From contig NZ_JACVAJ010000003.1 in assembly GCF_014851815.1 (NCBI RefSeq), forward strand, positions 310,001 to 374,000: 64,000 nt of DNA, written 5' to 3'. The notes under the pieces were generated by a model. The model saw nothing but the letters and a program-made list of their open reading frames with translations. It ran no database searches and had not been told where the DNA came from. Position numbers and translations under genes: made by a program. Origin of the DNA: Pseudoxanthomonas sp. PXM01. Its GTDB lineage: Bacteria > Pseudomonadota > Gammaproteobacteria > Xanthomonadales > Xanthomonadaceae. Positions 17,130 through 25,958 of the stretch are shown in pieces. Numbering within the stretch: position 1 is the first letter of the stretch; the number at the start of each line of letters is the position of its first letter.

Positions 17130-18509
17130 ATGGATTTTGCTAAGAACCTCACGCGCATTTCGGCGCTGGCCCTCGGCATCGCCGGCGTCCTCGCCTATGG
17201 CGACGTCCACGCGGCCGCCTTCCAGCTGAAGGAAAACAGCGTCAAGGCCCAGGGCCGCGCGATGGCCGGCTCGGCTTCGGCCAAGGGCGACGCCTCGGTG
17301 GTGGTCAACAACCCCGCCCTGATGTCCACCTTCACCGACAAGACCTTCCAGGCCGACGTCACCGCGATCGATCTGTCGTTCGAATTCACCGGTGGCGGCA
17401 CCGCCGCGGCCGGCAGCGCCCTGCAGCAGCCGCTGCGTGGCGGTGACGGCGGAGACGCCGGCGACATCGCCGCCGTGCCGGCCATGTCCTTCATCCTGCC
17501 GCTGAGCGACCAGTTCGAATACGTGACCCTGGGCGCCATGATCAGCGCGCCGTTCGGCCTGAAGACCGACTACGAGTCCGACTGGGTGGGCCGTTACCAC
17601 GCGCTGGAGTCCGACGTGAAGATCGTCGACCTGACGCTGGCCGCCTCGATCGAGCTGTCCGACCGCGCCTCGGTGGGCTTCGGCGTGATCTACGAACACG
17701 CCGACGTGACCCTGACCAACGCCGTCGACTTCGGCGCCGGCATCTGCCGCGTGGCCGCGACGCTGTGCATCACGCCCAACCCGGTCGCCGCTCCGTTCGG
17801 CCCGCAGAAGAACGACGGCGTGGCCAGCATCTCCGGTACCGACAACAGCTTCGGCTGGCTGGCCGGCATCAGCCTGCGCCCGACCGACAAGCTGTCGCTG
17901 GGCTACTCCTACCGCTCCGAGATCGACCACGAGCTGCGCGGCGACGCGACCTTCGACGTGCCGGCCAACGTGCGCGGCGTGCTGGGCAGCGCGGTGTACC
18001 TGCCGACTGACGGCGGCGGCGCCAAGCTGACCACCCCGGCCACCCACACCTTCAGCGCCACCTACCAGGCCACCGAGCGCTTCGCGATCATGGCCGAAGG
18101 CGTGCACACCGGTTGGGATTCGCTGAAGGAAATCCGCATCGAGTTCGACAACCCGCTGCAGGCCGACGCGGTGGAGAACTACGACTGGCACGACAGCTGG
18201 TTCTATTCGCTGGGCGGCGAGTTCGCGCTCAACGACAAGTTCACCCTGCGTGCCGGTATCGCGCGCGACGAGTCCCCGGTGGCGCGTGCGCACCGCACCC
18301 CGCGCATGCCCGACGAAGACCGCAACTGGTACTCGCTGGGCCTGAGCTGGAACGTCAGCGACAACCTGGAGCTCAACGCCAGCTACGTGCGCCTGGAACT
18401 GGCCGACAAGCCGGAGATCGACCTGCTGTCGTCCAGCGGCTCGCGCCTGGTTGGTCAGTACGACGGTGGCGCCAACCTGTTCGGCGTGTCGATGCAGTAC
18501 AAGTTCTGA
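17130..18509 (+). CDS. OmpP1/FadL family outer-membrane transporter
   Basis: The 459-residue protein begins with a signal peptide (about residues 1-29). It continues with the FadL hatch signature (AAFQLKENSVKAQGRAMAG, then NNPALMSTF) and a long beta-barrel of alternating strands ending in the aromatic C-terminus MQYKF recognised by BamA. The family carries long-chain fatty acids and other hydrophobic molecules across the outer membrane. The hatch motif NPA is present. The ATG is preceded by CCGGAGAC, a fair ribosome-binding site. A terminator follows and it is a single-gene unit. Substrate specificity cannot be read from sequence. Confidence 0.92.
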   Translation: MDFAKNLTRISALALGIAGVLAYGDVHAAAFQLKENSVKAQGRAMAGSASAKGDASVVVNNPALMSTFTDKTFQADVTAIDLSFEFTGGGTAAAGSALQQPLRGGDGGDAGDIAAVPAMSFILPLSDQFEYVTLGAMISAPFGLKTDYESDWVGRYHALESDVKIVDLTLAASIELSDRASVGFGVIYEHADVTLTNAVDFGAGICRVAATLCITPNPVAAPFGPQKNDGVASISGTDNSFGWLAGISLRPTDKLSLGYSYRSEIDHELRGDATFDVPANVRGVLGSAVYLPTDGGGAKLTTPATHTFSATYQATERFAIMAEGVHTGWDSLKEIRIEFDNPLQADAVENYDWHDSWFYSLGGEFALNDKFTLRAGIARDESPVARAHRTPRMPDEDRNWYSLGLSWNVSDNLELNASYVRLELADKPEIDLLSSSGSRLVGQYDGGANLFGVSMQYKF

Positions 18510-18533
18510 TCGCACCGCGAACCGGAACGACGA

Positions 18534-18560
18534 AAAACCCCGCCCAGGCGGGGTTTTTCT
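18534..18560. terminator. Bidirectional terminator between convergent genes
   Basis: AAAAACCCCGCC-AGG-CGGGGTTTTTC forms a GC stem with T tracts on both strands. It lies between the rightward FadL gene and the leftward SMP-30 gene and can serve both. Confidence 0.88.
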
Positions 18561-18637
18561 TTGCGTGTTCATGTGGATGCGGCTTCAGCCCCCGCAATTC
18601 CGGGCGCAAGGCATCGGGGTCCTTCCTGCGGCGTGGA

Positions 18638-19591
18638 TCAATACGGCAGGCCGGCGACCGGCAGTTCGATCGACCACAGGCTCTTCGCGCCGGTGAGGAA
18701 CAGCGTGCGCCGGTCCTTGCCGCCGAACGCGGCGTTGGTGATGTTGGCGTCCACCTTGATCGTCGCCAGTACGTCGCCCGCCGGCGAGAACACACGCACG
18801 CGGCGTTCGCCGTGCTCGGTGACGTAGACGTTGCCCAGGCAGTCCACCGCCAGCCCGTCGCCACCGCCGATGCGGGCGAGGTCGCGCCCCGGGCCCGGCA
18901 CGCCGTCCTTCACGGCATAGGTGCGTAGTACGTCGCCGTCGTCCGTGCCGCCGGCGACGTACAACGTCTCGCCGTCCGGCGACAGGGCGATGCCGTTGGG
19001 GTTGCGCAGGCTGTCGTCCACAACGGTCGTCTCGCCGTCGCGATGGCGATAGACGCGCGTACGCGGTTGTCCGCCGGGCGCGGCCTTGCGCTGGTAGTCG
19101 GGATCGGTGAAGTAGAGCGTGCCGTCGGCGGCCATCACCAGGTCGTTCGGCGAATTGAACGGCGCGCCCTCGAACGTGGAGACGAGCCCCGTGCGCGTGC
19201 CGTCGGCCAGATCCACGCGTGCCACCTGCTTGCGGTCGTGCGTGGCGGCGATGAGATTCCCGTCGAGGTCCAGCGTCAGGCCATTGCTGCCGCTGTCTTC
19301 GACCACCGTTTCCCAACGGTCCGGGGGCGTGAAGCGGCGGATGCGCGAAGGGAAGGTCCCGCTGTGGACGAAGTCCGACAGGTACAGCGCACCGTCCTTC
19401 CACACCGCGCCTTCGTAGAGGCGATCCTGGTCGTCGTCGACCTTGGCCACGGTCACGCGCGCGGCCGTCAGCTCGCCCGAGGGCGCGTGGCCCGGATCGG
19501 CGGGGCAGACGGTGCGGTGCGCCGATGCGTCGGCAAGCGGTGCGGCAGCACACAGGACCAGGGCGAGGACGAGGCGATGGCGACGCGGCAT
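18638..19591 (-). CDS. Secreted SMP-30/gluconolactonase family protein
   Basis: The 317-residue protein has a signal peptide (about residues 1-23, ADA) and a six-bladed beta-propeller of the SMP-30/gluconolactonase/LRE family. Repeated strand-turn motifs are visible: YEGAVWKDGALYLSD, NGLTLDLDGNLIAA, SPNDLVMAADGTLYFTD, NPNGIALSPDGETLYV and DGLAVDCLGNVYV. The Glu of YEGAVW and the two Asn of NSPNDL and NPNGI match metal-binding positions, so calcium- or zinc-dependent lactone hydrolysis is plausible. It is periplasmic by its signal. The next gene upstream on the same strand (diguanylate cyclase) ends 13 bp before it, so they may be co-transcribed. Confidence 0.87.
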   Translation of the reverse strand: MPRRHRLVLALVLCAAAPLADASAHRTVCPADPGHAPSGELTAARVTVAKVDDDQDRLYEGAVWKDGALYLSDFVHSGTFPSRIRRFTPPDRWETVVEDSGSNGLTLDLDGNLIAATHDRKQVARVDLADGTRTGLVSTFEGAPFNSPNDLVMAADGTLYFTDPDYQRKAAPGGQPRTRVYRHRDGETTVVDDSLRNPNGIALSPDGETLYVAGGTDDGDVLRTYAVKDGVPGPGRDLARIGGGDGLAVDCLGNVYVTEHGERRVRVFSPAGDVLATIKVDANITNAAFGGKDRRTLFLTGAKSLWSIELPVAGLPY

Positions 19592-19604
19592 GGCGATCTC
19601 GGGG

Positions 19605-20765
19605 TCAGGCGGGATGCCAGCGTACCTCGATCCGGTTGCGGCCCTTGTGCTTGGCGGCGTACAGCGCCTCGTCGGCGAGCCGCATCAGCGTGTCGTAAGG
19701 CGCATCGCGCTCGGCGGTGAAGGAGATGCCGAGGCTGACGGTGACGCGGAAGTCATGGCCGCTCGGCGCGAATTCCAGCGCCATCACCTGCTGGCGGATG
19801 CGTTCCGCCAGCGCGTGTGCCGTGTCCGGCGGCGTGTCGCGCATCACCAGCATGAACTCCTCGCCACCCAGGCGCGCGAACAGGTCCCCGCTGCGGATGC
19901 AGCCGTGCACCACGTCGGAGAAGCGTTGCAGCACCAGGTCGCCGGCTTCGTGGCCGTGATCGTCGTTGACCGCCTTGAAGTGGTCCAGGTCGAGCGCGAT
20001 CACCGCGAGTCCGTGTTCGGAGGCGGTCCATCCGTCGAGGGATTGCAATTCGTTGTCCAGCCCGCGCCGGTTGAGTGCGCCGGTGAGCGGATCGAACAGC
20101 GCGCCGCGACGCAGCGGTTCCGCGGCGCGGAAGCTGGCCAGCATCAGCATGCAGAAATTGAGCATGAACCAGATCGAGAGGTCCAGGTTCACCCACATCG
20201 GGTTGGGGCCGTAGCGGCCGGTCAACGCCGCCAGCAGGTCGCCGGCGTAGAGCCACAGCAGCACCGCGCAGCCGACGATCATCAGCCGCGCAGGCACGTG
20301 GTCCGGCGCGCTGCGCAGCGCGAACAGGTGGCGCAGCATCACCAGCAGCACGATCACCTCGGTGGCGCTCATCGCCGCGCCCTGGGCGTCGACACCGCCG
20401 CCGCTCACCACGCCGGCCAGCGAGAACGCCAGGCATAGCGGCAGCAGCGCGCGTTCCCACCATGCCAGCGTGCGCTGCTGCACGAACTGGATAATCGACC
20501 ACGCCAGGCCGACCAGGCCGGCGCATGCCAACAGGCCGCCGGCACCGGCGATGCCGTCTGCCAGTGTCTCGTTTCCTGCGCGCTCCAGCGTCTGGGCGGT
20601 GCCATCCAGCATCGCCGCGCCCAGCGAATACAGGAAGTGCGCCACGCCCCAGGTGGCGATGCCGCGCACGCCACGCGACACCTTGCCCACGTAGAAGAAC
20701 AGCGCCAGCAGCACGGCGGCCAACGCGCAGTCGCTGAGCAGCAGGTTGTAGAAATCGGTGGTCAT
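19605..20765 (-). CDS. Membrane-bound diguanylate cyclase (GGDEF domain)
   Basis: The 386-residue protein makes cyclic di-GMP from two GTP. The first 215 residues hold about six or seven hydrophobic helices with no recognised named sensor. The GGDEF domain follows (about 222-382), with active-site GGEEF at 300-304, metal and nucleotide residues in DPLTGALNRRG and DLDHFKAVNDDHGHEAGD, and an inhibitory site RSGD at 291-294, five residues before GGEEF. Enzymatic activity with product inhibition is therefore expected. It lies 13 bp before the SMP-30 gene on the same strand. The signal sensed by the membrane part is unknown. Confidence 0.92.
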   Translation of the reverse strand: MTTDFYNLLLSDCALAAVLLALFFYVGKVSRGVRGIATWGVAHFLYSLGAAMLDGTAQTLERAGNETLADGIAGAGGLLACAGLVGLAWSIIQFVQQRTLAWWERALLPLCLAFSLAGVVSGGGVDAQGAAMSATEVIVLLVMLRHLFALRSAPDHVPARLMIVGCAVLLWLYAGDLLAALTGRYGPNPMWVNLDLSIWFMLNFCMLMLASFRAAEPLRRGALFDPLTGALNRRGLDNELQSLDGWTASEHGLAVIALDLDHFKAVNDDHGHEAGDLVLQRFSDVVHGCIRSGDLFARLGGEEFMLVMRDTPPDTAHALAERIRQQVMALEFAPSGHDFRVTVSLGISFTAERDAPYDTLMRLADEALYAAKHKGRNRIEVRWHPA

Positions 20766-20951
20766 GCGTCCTGGGGGCCTCGCTGGCGGGGCAACTTCCT
20801 GTCGATGCCAGAACGCAGGATACGGCGCAATCCGGCAGTGGCACGGTGTCGATGCTCGCGCACGTGAGGCGGAAGTTCAGCGACGGCGACCACGCATTCT
20901 GCAGGATCGGCAGACACGACCGGCAACGTCAGTGCCGTGGGTCATGGTCAA

Positions 20952-20979
20952 GAAAAAGCCCCGCACGAGGCGGGGCTTC
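20952..20979 (-). terminator. Rho-independent terminator of putA
   Basis: Read leftward, the stem AAGCCCCGC/GCGGGGCTT has a six-base loop and a trailing TTTTTC. It is about 30 bp past the putA stop. Confidence 0.85.
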
Positions 20980-21010
20980 GCATCACATCACGGTATGGTT
21001 GGCCGTTGCG

Positions 21011-24000
21011 TCATTCGCCCAGCGTCAGCAACGAGGCGTTTCCGCCGGCCGCCGTGGTGTTGACGGTGACCGTCTTCTCGGTGGCGAAGCGCGGCAGGTA
21101 GTGCGGTCCGCCGGCCTTGGGGCCGGTGCCCGACAGGCCCTGGCCACCGAACGGCTGCACGCCGACCACGGCGCCGATCTGGTTGCGGTTGACGTAGACG
21201 TTGCCGACCTTCACCCGCGCCGCGATGCGGTCGATGGTCTCGTCGATGCGCGAATGCACGCCCAGCGTCAGTCCATAGCCGGTGGCGTTGATCTGGTCGA
21301 TCACCTTGTCCAGGTCGTCGGCCTTCCAGCGCACGACGTGCAGCGCCGGCCCGAAGATCTCCTTCTGCAACTGGTCAAGCGATTTCAGTTCCCACGCACG
21401 CGGCGCGAAGAACGTGCCGTTCGTGGTGTCGTCGCCTGCGTTCGCCTGCTTGATCAGGCGCGCTTCCTTGGCCATGCGCACGGCGTGGTCGTCGAGGATC
21501 TTCAGCGCGTCGGCGTCGATGACCGGGCCGACGTCGGTCGAGAGCAGGCCGGGGTCGCCGATCTTCAGTTCGTCCATCGCGCCGGCGAGCATCGTCATGA
21601 CCTTGTCGGCGATGTCGTCCTGCACGAACAGCACGCGCGCGGCCGAGCAGCGCTGGCCGGCGGAGGTGAAGGCGGAGCCCATCGCATCCTTCACCAGCTG
21701 CTCCGGCAGCGCGGAGGAGTCGGCGATGAAGGCGTTCTGGCCGCCCGTTTCGGCGATCAGCGTGGCGATCGGACCGGCCTCGCGGCCGGCGAGCGCGCGG
21801 TTGATCGCGCGGGCGGTCTCGGTGGAACCGGTGAAGGCCACGCCGGCGACACGCGGATCCTTCGTCAGCGCGGCGCCGACGGTGGCACCGTCGCCGGGCA
21901 GGAACTGCAGGACGGCTTCGGGAATGCCGGCTTCATGCAGCAGCTTCACCGCGGCGTGGCCGATCAGGTTGGTCTGCTCGGCGGGCTTGGCGATCACGCT
22001 GTTGCCCGCGGCGAGCGCGGCGCTGACCTGGCCCAGGAAGATCGCCAGCGGGAAGTTCCACGGGCTGATGCAGACGAACACGCCCCGGCCCTGCAGCTGC
22101 AGCTGGTTGGATTCGCCGGTCGGGCCCGGCAGGTGTTCCGGCGCACCGAACTGCGTGCGCGCCTGCGCGGCGTAGTAGCGCAGGAAATCGACCGCTTCGC
22201 GCACTTCGGCGACGCCGTCGGGGATGGTCTTGCCGGCTTCCTTCACGCACAGCGCGATGTAGTCGGGCAGGCGCTGTTCCAGCAGGTTGGCGGCGTGCTC
22301 GAGGATCGCGGCGCGGCTGGCGGCCGGCGTGCGGTCCCACGCCGGCTGCGCGGCGACGGCGTTCGCCAGTGCCTTCTCGACGGCGGCGCTGTCGGCCGGC
22401 TGCCATTCGCCGACGGTCTGGCGACGGTCGGCGGGGTTGGTCACCGGTAGCGCCGCACTGGACACGACCGCGCCCGGCACCAGCGGCGCGGCACGCCACG
22501 GCTTCACCGCCGCGTTGATGCGCTCGGCCAGGGCGCGCAGGTCGTTGTCGTTGGCGAGGTTGGCGCCCATGGAGTTGTTCCTGTCAGAAGAGGCGATGGG
22601 AGCCGGCTGGCTCCGGAAAAGATCGACCGGCAGCGGGATGCGCGGGTGCGGAATGGAGTCGAATTCGGACACCGTCTGCACCGGGTCGCGCACCAGGTCC
22701 TCGATGGCGACGTTCTCGTCGGTGATGCGGTTGACGAAGCTGCTGTTGGCGCCGTTCTCGAGCAGGCGGCGCACCAGGTACGGCAGCAGGTCCTCGTGCG
22801 AGCCGACCGGCGCATACACGCGGCACGGCGTGTCGAGGCGGTGCTTCGGCACCACTTCGGCGTACAGGTCATCGCCCATGCCGTGCAGCTTCTGGTGCTC
22901 GTACGGGCGGCCGGCGGCGATGAAGCGGATCGCGGCGATGGTCTGCGCGTTGTGGGTGGCGAACATCGGATACAGCGCGTCGCCGTGGTCGAGCATGCGA
23001 CGCGCGTTGGCGAGGTACGACACGTCGGTGTTCGGCTTGCGGGTGAACACCGGATAGCCCGGATGGCCGTCGATCTGCGCGCGCTTGATCTCGGCGTCCC
23101 AGTACGCGCCCTTCACCAGGCGCACCGGCATGCGGCGGCCGACGCGGCGCGCCAGATCGGCGAGGAAGTCGATCACGTACGGCGTGCGCTTCTGGTACGC
23201 CTGCACGGCCAAGCCATAGCCTTCCCAGCCGGCCAGCGAAGGATCGGAGAAGGTGGCCTCGATCAGGTCCAGCGACAGTTCAAGACGATCGGCCTCTTCG
23301 GCGTCGATGGTGAAGCCGATGGCATAGGACTTGGCCAGCTGGGCCAGTTCGAGGATGGCGGGGGCCAGATCCTTCATCACGCGGGCGCGCTTGGCGTGCT
23401 CGTAGCGCGGATGCAGGGCGGACAGCTTGATCGAGATGCTGGGGGCGGCGAGCACGTCGGCGAACGGGCCGGTACGGCCGATCGCATGGATCGCCTGGCG
23501 GTAGGCCTCCAGGTAGCGCGCGGCGTCCTTCGTGGTCAGCGCTCCCTCGCCCAGCATGTCGAACGAATAGCGGTAGTCGGCGTTGTCGCCCTTGCGGCTG
23601 CGCGCCAGCGCTTCGTCGATGGTGCGGCCCATGACGAACTGGTGGCCCATGATGCGCATCGCCTGACGCACGGCCAGGCGGATCACCGGCTCGCCCACGC
23701 GGCCGACCAGGCGCTTGAAGGCGCCGGTCACGTCTGCCTTGGTCAGGTCGTTCAGGTTGACCAGCTTGCCGGTCAGCATCAGGCCCCAGGTGGAGGCGTT
23801 GACCAGCACCGAGTCGCTCTGGCCCAGGTGCTTTTCCCAGTCCGCATCGCCCAGCTTGTCGCGGATCAGCTTGTCGGCGGTCTCCTGGTCCGGAATGCGC
23901 AGCAGGGCCTCGGCCACGCACATCAGCAGGACGCCTTCCTCGCTGCCCAGGTCGTACTGCCGCATGAAGGCTTCGATGGCGCCCTGGTCCTGCGCGCGGG

Positions 24001-24226
24001 CGCGGACCCGCTTCACCAGGTCCACGGCCAGCTTCTGCGCCTGCATCTGCGCCTCGGCCGGCAGGCGGGCCTGCTCGAGCAGTTCGCGGACGTGGTCCGT
24101 CTCGTCGCGCAGCCAGGCGGCCGTGATGGCGGCCCGCAAGGCCGGCGGCAGGCTGGGGAGTTCGGGGGACACGATGGCGCCAGCCGGCGGAGCGGTGGGC
24201 GAGGGGACGGGCGAAGGGGTCGACAT
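21011..24226 (-). CDS. putA: Bifunctional proline dehydrogenase / L-glutamate gamma-semialdehyde dehydrogenase
   Basis: The 1,071-residue enzyme oxidises proline to glutamate in two steps. The FAD-dependent proline dehydrogenase barrel spans roughly residues 180-480 (KGAYWDAEIKRAQ, YEHQKLHGMGDDLY). The NAD-dependent aldehyde dehydrogenase follows, with VAFTGSTETARAINRAL, the Glu of ETGGQNA and the catalytic Cys in AGQRCSAARVLF. It lacks the ribbon-helix-helix repressor domain of the 1,320-residue E. coli protein, so it should be a bifunctional rather than trifunctional PutA. I chose the second ATG, six codons in, because the first falls in a poor context. It is a single-gene unit with its own terminator. 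Confidence 0.96.
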   Translation of the reverse strand: MSTPSPVPSPTAPPAGAIVSPELPSLPPALRAAITAAWLRDETDHVRELLEQARLPAEAQMQAQKLAVDLVKRVRARAQDQGAIEAFMRQYDLGSEEGVLLMCVAEALLRIPDQETADKLIRDKLGDADWEKHLGQSDSVLVNASTWGLMLTGKLVNLNDLTKADVTGAFKRLVGRVGEPVIRLAVRQAMRIMGHQFVMGRTIDEALARSRKGDNADYRYSFDMLGEGALTTKDAARYLEAYRQAIHAIGRTGPFADVLAAPSISIKLSALHPRYEHAKRARVMKDLAPAILELAQLAKSYAIGFTIDAEEADRLELSLDLIEATFSDPSLAGWEGYGLAVQAYQKRTPYVIDFLADLARRVGRRMPVRLVKGAYWDAEIKRAQIDGHPGYPVFTRKPNTDVSYLANARRMLDHGDALYPMFATHNAQTIAAIRFIAAGRPYEHQKLHGMGDDLYAEVVPKHRLDTPCRVYAPVGSHEDLLPYLVRRLLENGANSSFVNRITDENVAIEDLVRDPVQTVSEFDSIPHPRIPLPVDLFRSQPAPIASSDRNNSMGANLANDNDLRALAERINAAVKPWRAAPLVPGAVVSSAALPVTNPADRRQTVGEWQPADSAAVEKALANAVAAQPAWDRTPAASRAAILEHAANLLEQRLPDYIALCVKEAGKTIPDGVAEVREAVDFLRYYAAQARTQFGAPEHLPGPTGESNQLQLQGRGVFVCISPWNFPLAIFLGQVSAALAAGNSVIAKPAEQTNLIGHAAVKLLHEAGIPEAVLQFLPGDGATVGAALTKDPRVAGVAFTGSTETARAINRALAGREAGPIATLIAETGGQNAFIADSSALPEQLVKDAMGSAFTSAGQRCSAARVLFVQDDIADKVMTMLAGAMDELKIGDPGLLSTDVGPVIDADALKILDDHAVRMAKEARLIKQANAGDDTTNGTFFAPRAWELKSLDQLQKEIFGPALHVVRWKADDLDKVIDQINATGYGLTLGVHSRIDETIDRIAARVKVGNVYVNRNQIGAVVGVQPFGGQGLSGTGPKAGGPHYLPRFATEKTVTVNTTAAGGNASLLTLGE

Positions 24227-24489
24227 GACGGCAGGGCAGTCCAAAGGCAGTCCATTAGTTTAGGGCCGGGCGGGCAGCCCGGATATGCCTGTCGTGCGGG
24301 GTTTGCGGGTCTCGCGCGCGTCGGTTGGCGAGGCGGTGACGCAGGTCGCGGAACGCCCCCATCGGTGCGCGATGCGGCCCTGCAGGCGGGCCGCTGCGCG
24401 TTGTCCTCGATCAATGCAACTTGCCGCCCCCTGTGCTCGGGGGCTACCATTCAGCGGTTTTCCGCAGCCCGGATCGTGTGGCGGACGAC

Positions 24490-24966
24490 ATGATCGAAGT
24501 GGTGCCGTCATCGTGCGACGGACACGGCGTGCAGCTCCGCCTGCGGCCGCCGCGGGCGCTGACGCGCCGCCAGTTCGTGATGTTGTTCGCGGCATTGTCG
24601 GGTGCGATGTGGGTCGTCGCCGTGCTGGGCTGGTGGGGAGGCAATGCCTTCGCGCCGGCCTTTGCGCTGCTCCATTCGGCCATCGTGGCCACGGCGTTGC
24701 ATGCGTCGTGGCGACAGGGCGACCGGGGCGAGGAGATCCGCATCGGGCCCGATGCGGTGGAGGTGACCACCTCCGGCGGAGGGTTGGTGTTCCGTGCGCA
24801 CCCGTATTGGGTCCGCCTGGACATCGAGCGGGGAGGCGAAAGGATTTCGCTGGCGTCCAGTGGCAGGCAGGTACAGGTGGGCGACTTCCTGGGACCGGCC
24901 GAGCGACGGGGGCTGGCGGAGACCTTGCAGGATTTACTGGCGGCCGCGAGTGGCCGCAACCGATGA
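24490..24966 (+). CDS. DUF2244 domain protein preceding the cytochrome oxidase genes
   Basis: The 158-residue protein fits DUF2244. It has a short N-terminal strand region, a two-helix membrane hairpin (about residues 30-72, FVMLFAALSGAMWVVAVLGW), and a cytoplasmic beta-rich domain ending FLGPAERRGLAETLQDLL. Proteins of this family are often encoded directly before coxB in proteobacteria, as here (18-bp gap), and are thought to help oxidase assembly. That role is inferred from neighbourhood. The ATG was chosen because upstream codons of the open frame are not conserved-looking and a GGCGG lies just before it. Confidence 0.8.
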   Translation: MIEVVPSSCDGHGVQLRLRPPRALTRRQFVMLFAALSGAMWVVAVLGWWGGNAFAPAFALLHSAIVATALHASWRQGDRGEEIRIGPDAVEVTTSGGGLVFRAHPYWVRLDIERGGERISLASSGRQVQVGDFLGPAERRGLAETLQDLLAAASGRNR

Positions 24967-24984
24967 CGCATTGGGGTCTAGGCA

Positions 24985-25923
24985 ATGACGCAAGTGAATG
25001 GGATGTGGAAGCGGTTGGCGATGGCGTGCACGCTGCTGGCGATGCCGGCGCTGGCCTGGGCGCAGTCGGCTGACCCGCACCGGTGGCAGCTGAACATGGG
25101 CAAGGGCGTCACCACGTCCTCGCAGCACGCCTACGACGCGCACATGATCGCGCTGTGGGTCTGCATCGTGATCGGCGTCATCGTGTTCGGCGCGATGGGC
25201 TGGGCGATGTTCAAGTTCCGCAAGTCCAAGGGTGCGGTGGCGGCGCAGTTCAGCCACAACACCACGGCCGAGATCATCTGGACCGTCATTCCGGTGCTGA
25301 TCCTGGTGGTCATGGCCTGGCCGGCGACCGCCAAGCTGATCGCGATGTACGACACCCGCGATGCCGAGATGACCGTCAAGGTCACCGGCTACCAGTGGAT
25401 GTGGAAGTACGAGTACCTGGGCGAGGACGTGTCCTTCACCAGCCGTCTGGACCGCGAGTCCGACCGCCTGCGCCAGAACAAGAACGCCACGCAGGAAGAG
25501 ATCAAGGCGCACCCGCACTATCTGCTGGACGTCGACAACCAGCTGGTGCTGCCCACCGACACCAAGATCCGCTTCGTGATCACCGCCGACGACGTCATCC
25601 ACGCGTGGTGGGTGCCGGCACTGGGCTGGAAGCAGGACGCGATCCCGGGCATCGTCAACGAGGCCTGGACCGACATCAAGGAGCCGGGCATCTACCGCGG
25701 CCAGTGCGCCGAGCTGTGCGGCAAGGACCACGGGTTCATGCCGATCGTCGTGAAGGCGGTGCCGAAGGCCGAGTTCGCGCAGTGGCTGGCGTCCAAGAAG
25801 CCTGCGCCTGCCGCCGAACCCGCCCCGGCCGCGCCGGCACCGGAGGCCGCTCCGGCCGACGCTGCTCCGGCCACCGATGCCGCCCCTATCGCCGAGACCC
25901 CCGCGCCGTCGGCGCAGGGCTGA
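24985..25923 (+). CDS. coxB: Cytochrome c oxidase subunit II (aa3-type)
   Basis: The 312-residue subunit accepts electrons from cytochrome c at its dinuclear CuA centre. It has a signal peptide (about 1-27), two membrane helices (about 53-76 and 97-120), and a periplasmic cupredoxin domain. The CuA ligands are all present: His206 in IHAWWVP and Cys241, Glu243, Cys245, His249 and Met252 in CAELCGKDHGFM. The aromatic electron-entry patch is visible as YQWMWKYEY. It has no C-terminal heme c motif, so it is not a caa3 fusion. Instead the C-terminus is an Ala/Pro-rich tail of about 45 residues. ctaD follows after 35 bp. Confidence 0.97.
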   Translation: MTQVNGMWKRLAMACTLLAMPALAWAQSADPHRWQLNMGKGVTTSSQHAYDAHMIALWVCIVIGVIVFGAMGWAMFKFRKSKGAVAAQFSHNTTAEIIWTVIPVLILVVMAWPATAKLIAMYDTRDAEMTVKVTGYQWMWKYEYLGEDVSFTSRLDRESDRLRQNKNATQEEIKAHPHYLLDVDNQLVLPTDTKIRFVITADDVIHAWWVPALGWKQDAIPGIVNEAWTDIKEPGIYRGQCAELCGKDHGFMPIVVKAVPKAEFAQWLASKKPAPAAEPAPAAPAPEAAPADAAPATDAAPIAETPAPSAQG

Positions 25924-25958
25924 TCGATCGTCCGATTTAGCTTCAAGAGAGTAAGCAC

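Noticed and set aside
21011..24226. Treating PutA as a DNA-binding transcriptional repressor too
   Set aside because: The N-terminus lacks the ribbon-helix-helix segment, and the length is about 250 residues short of trifunctional PutA.
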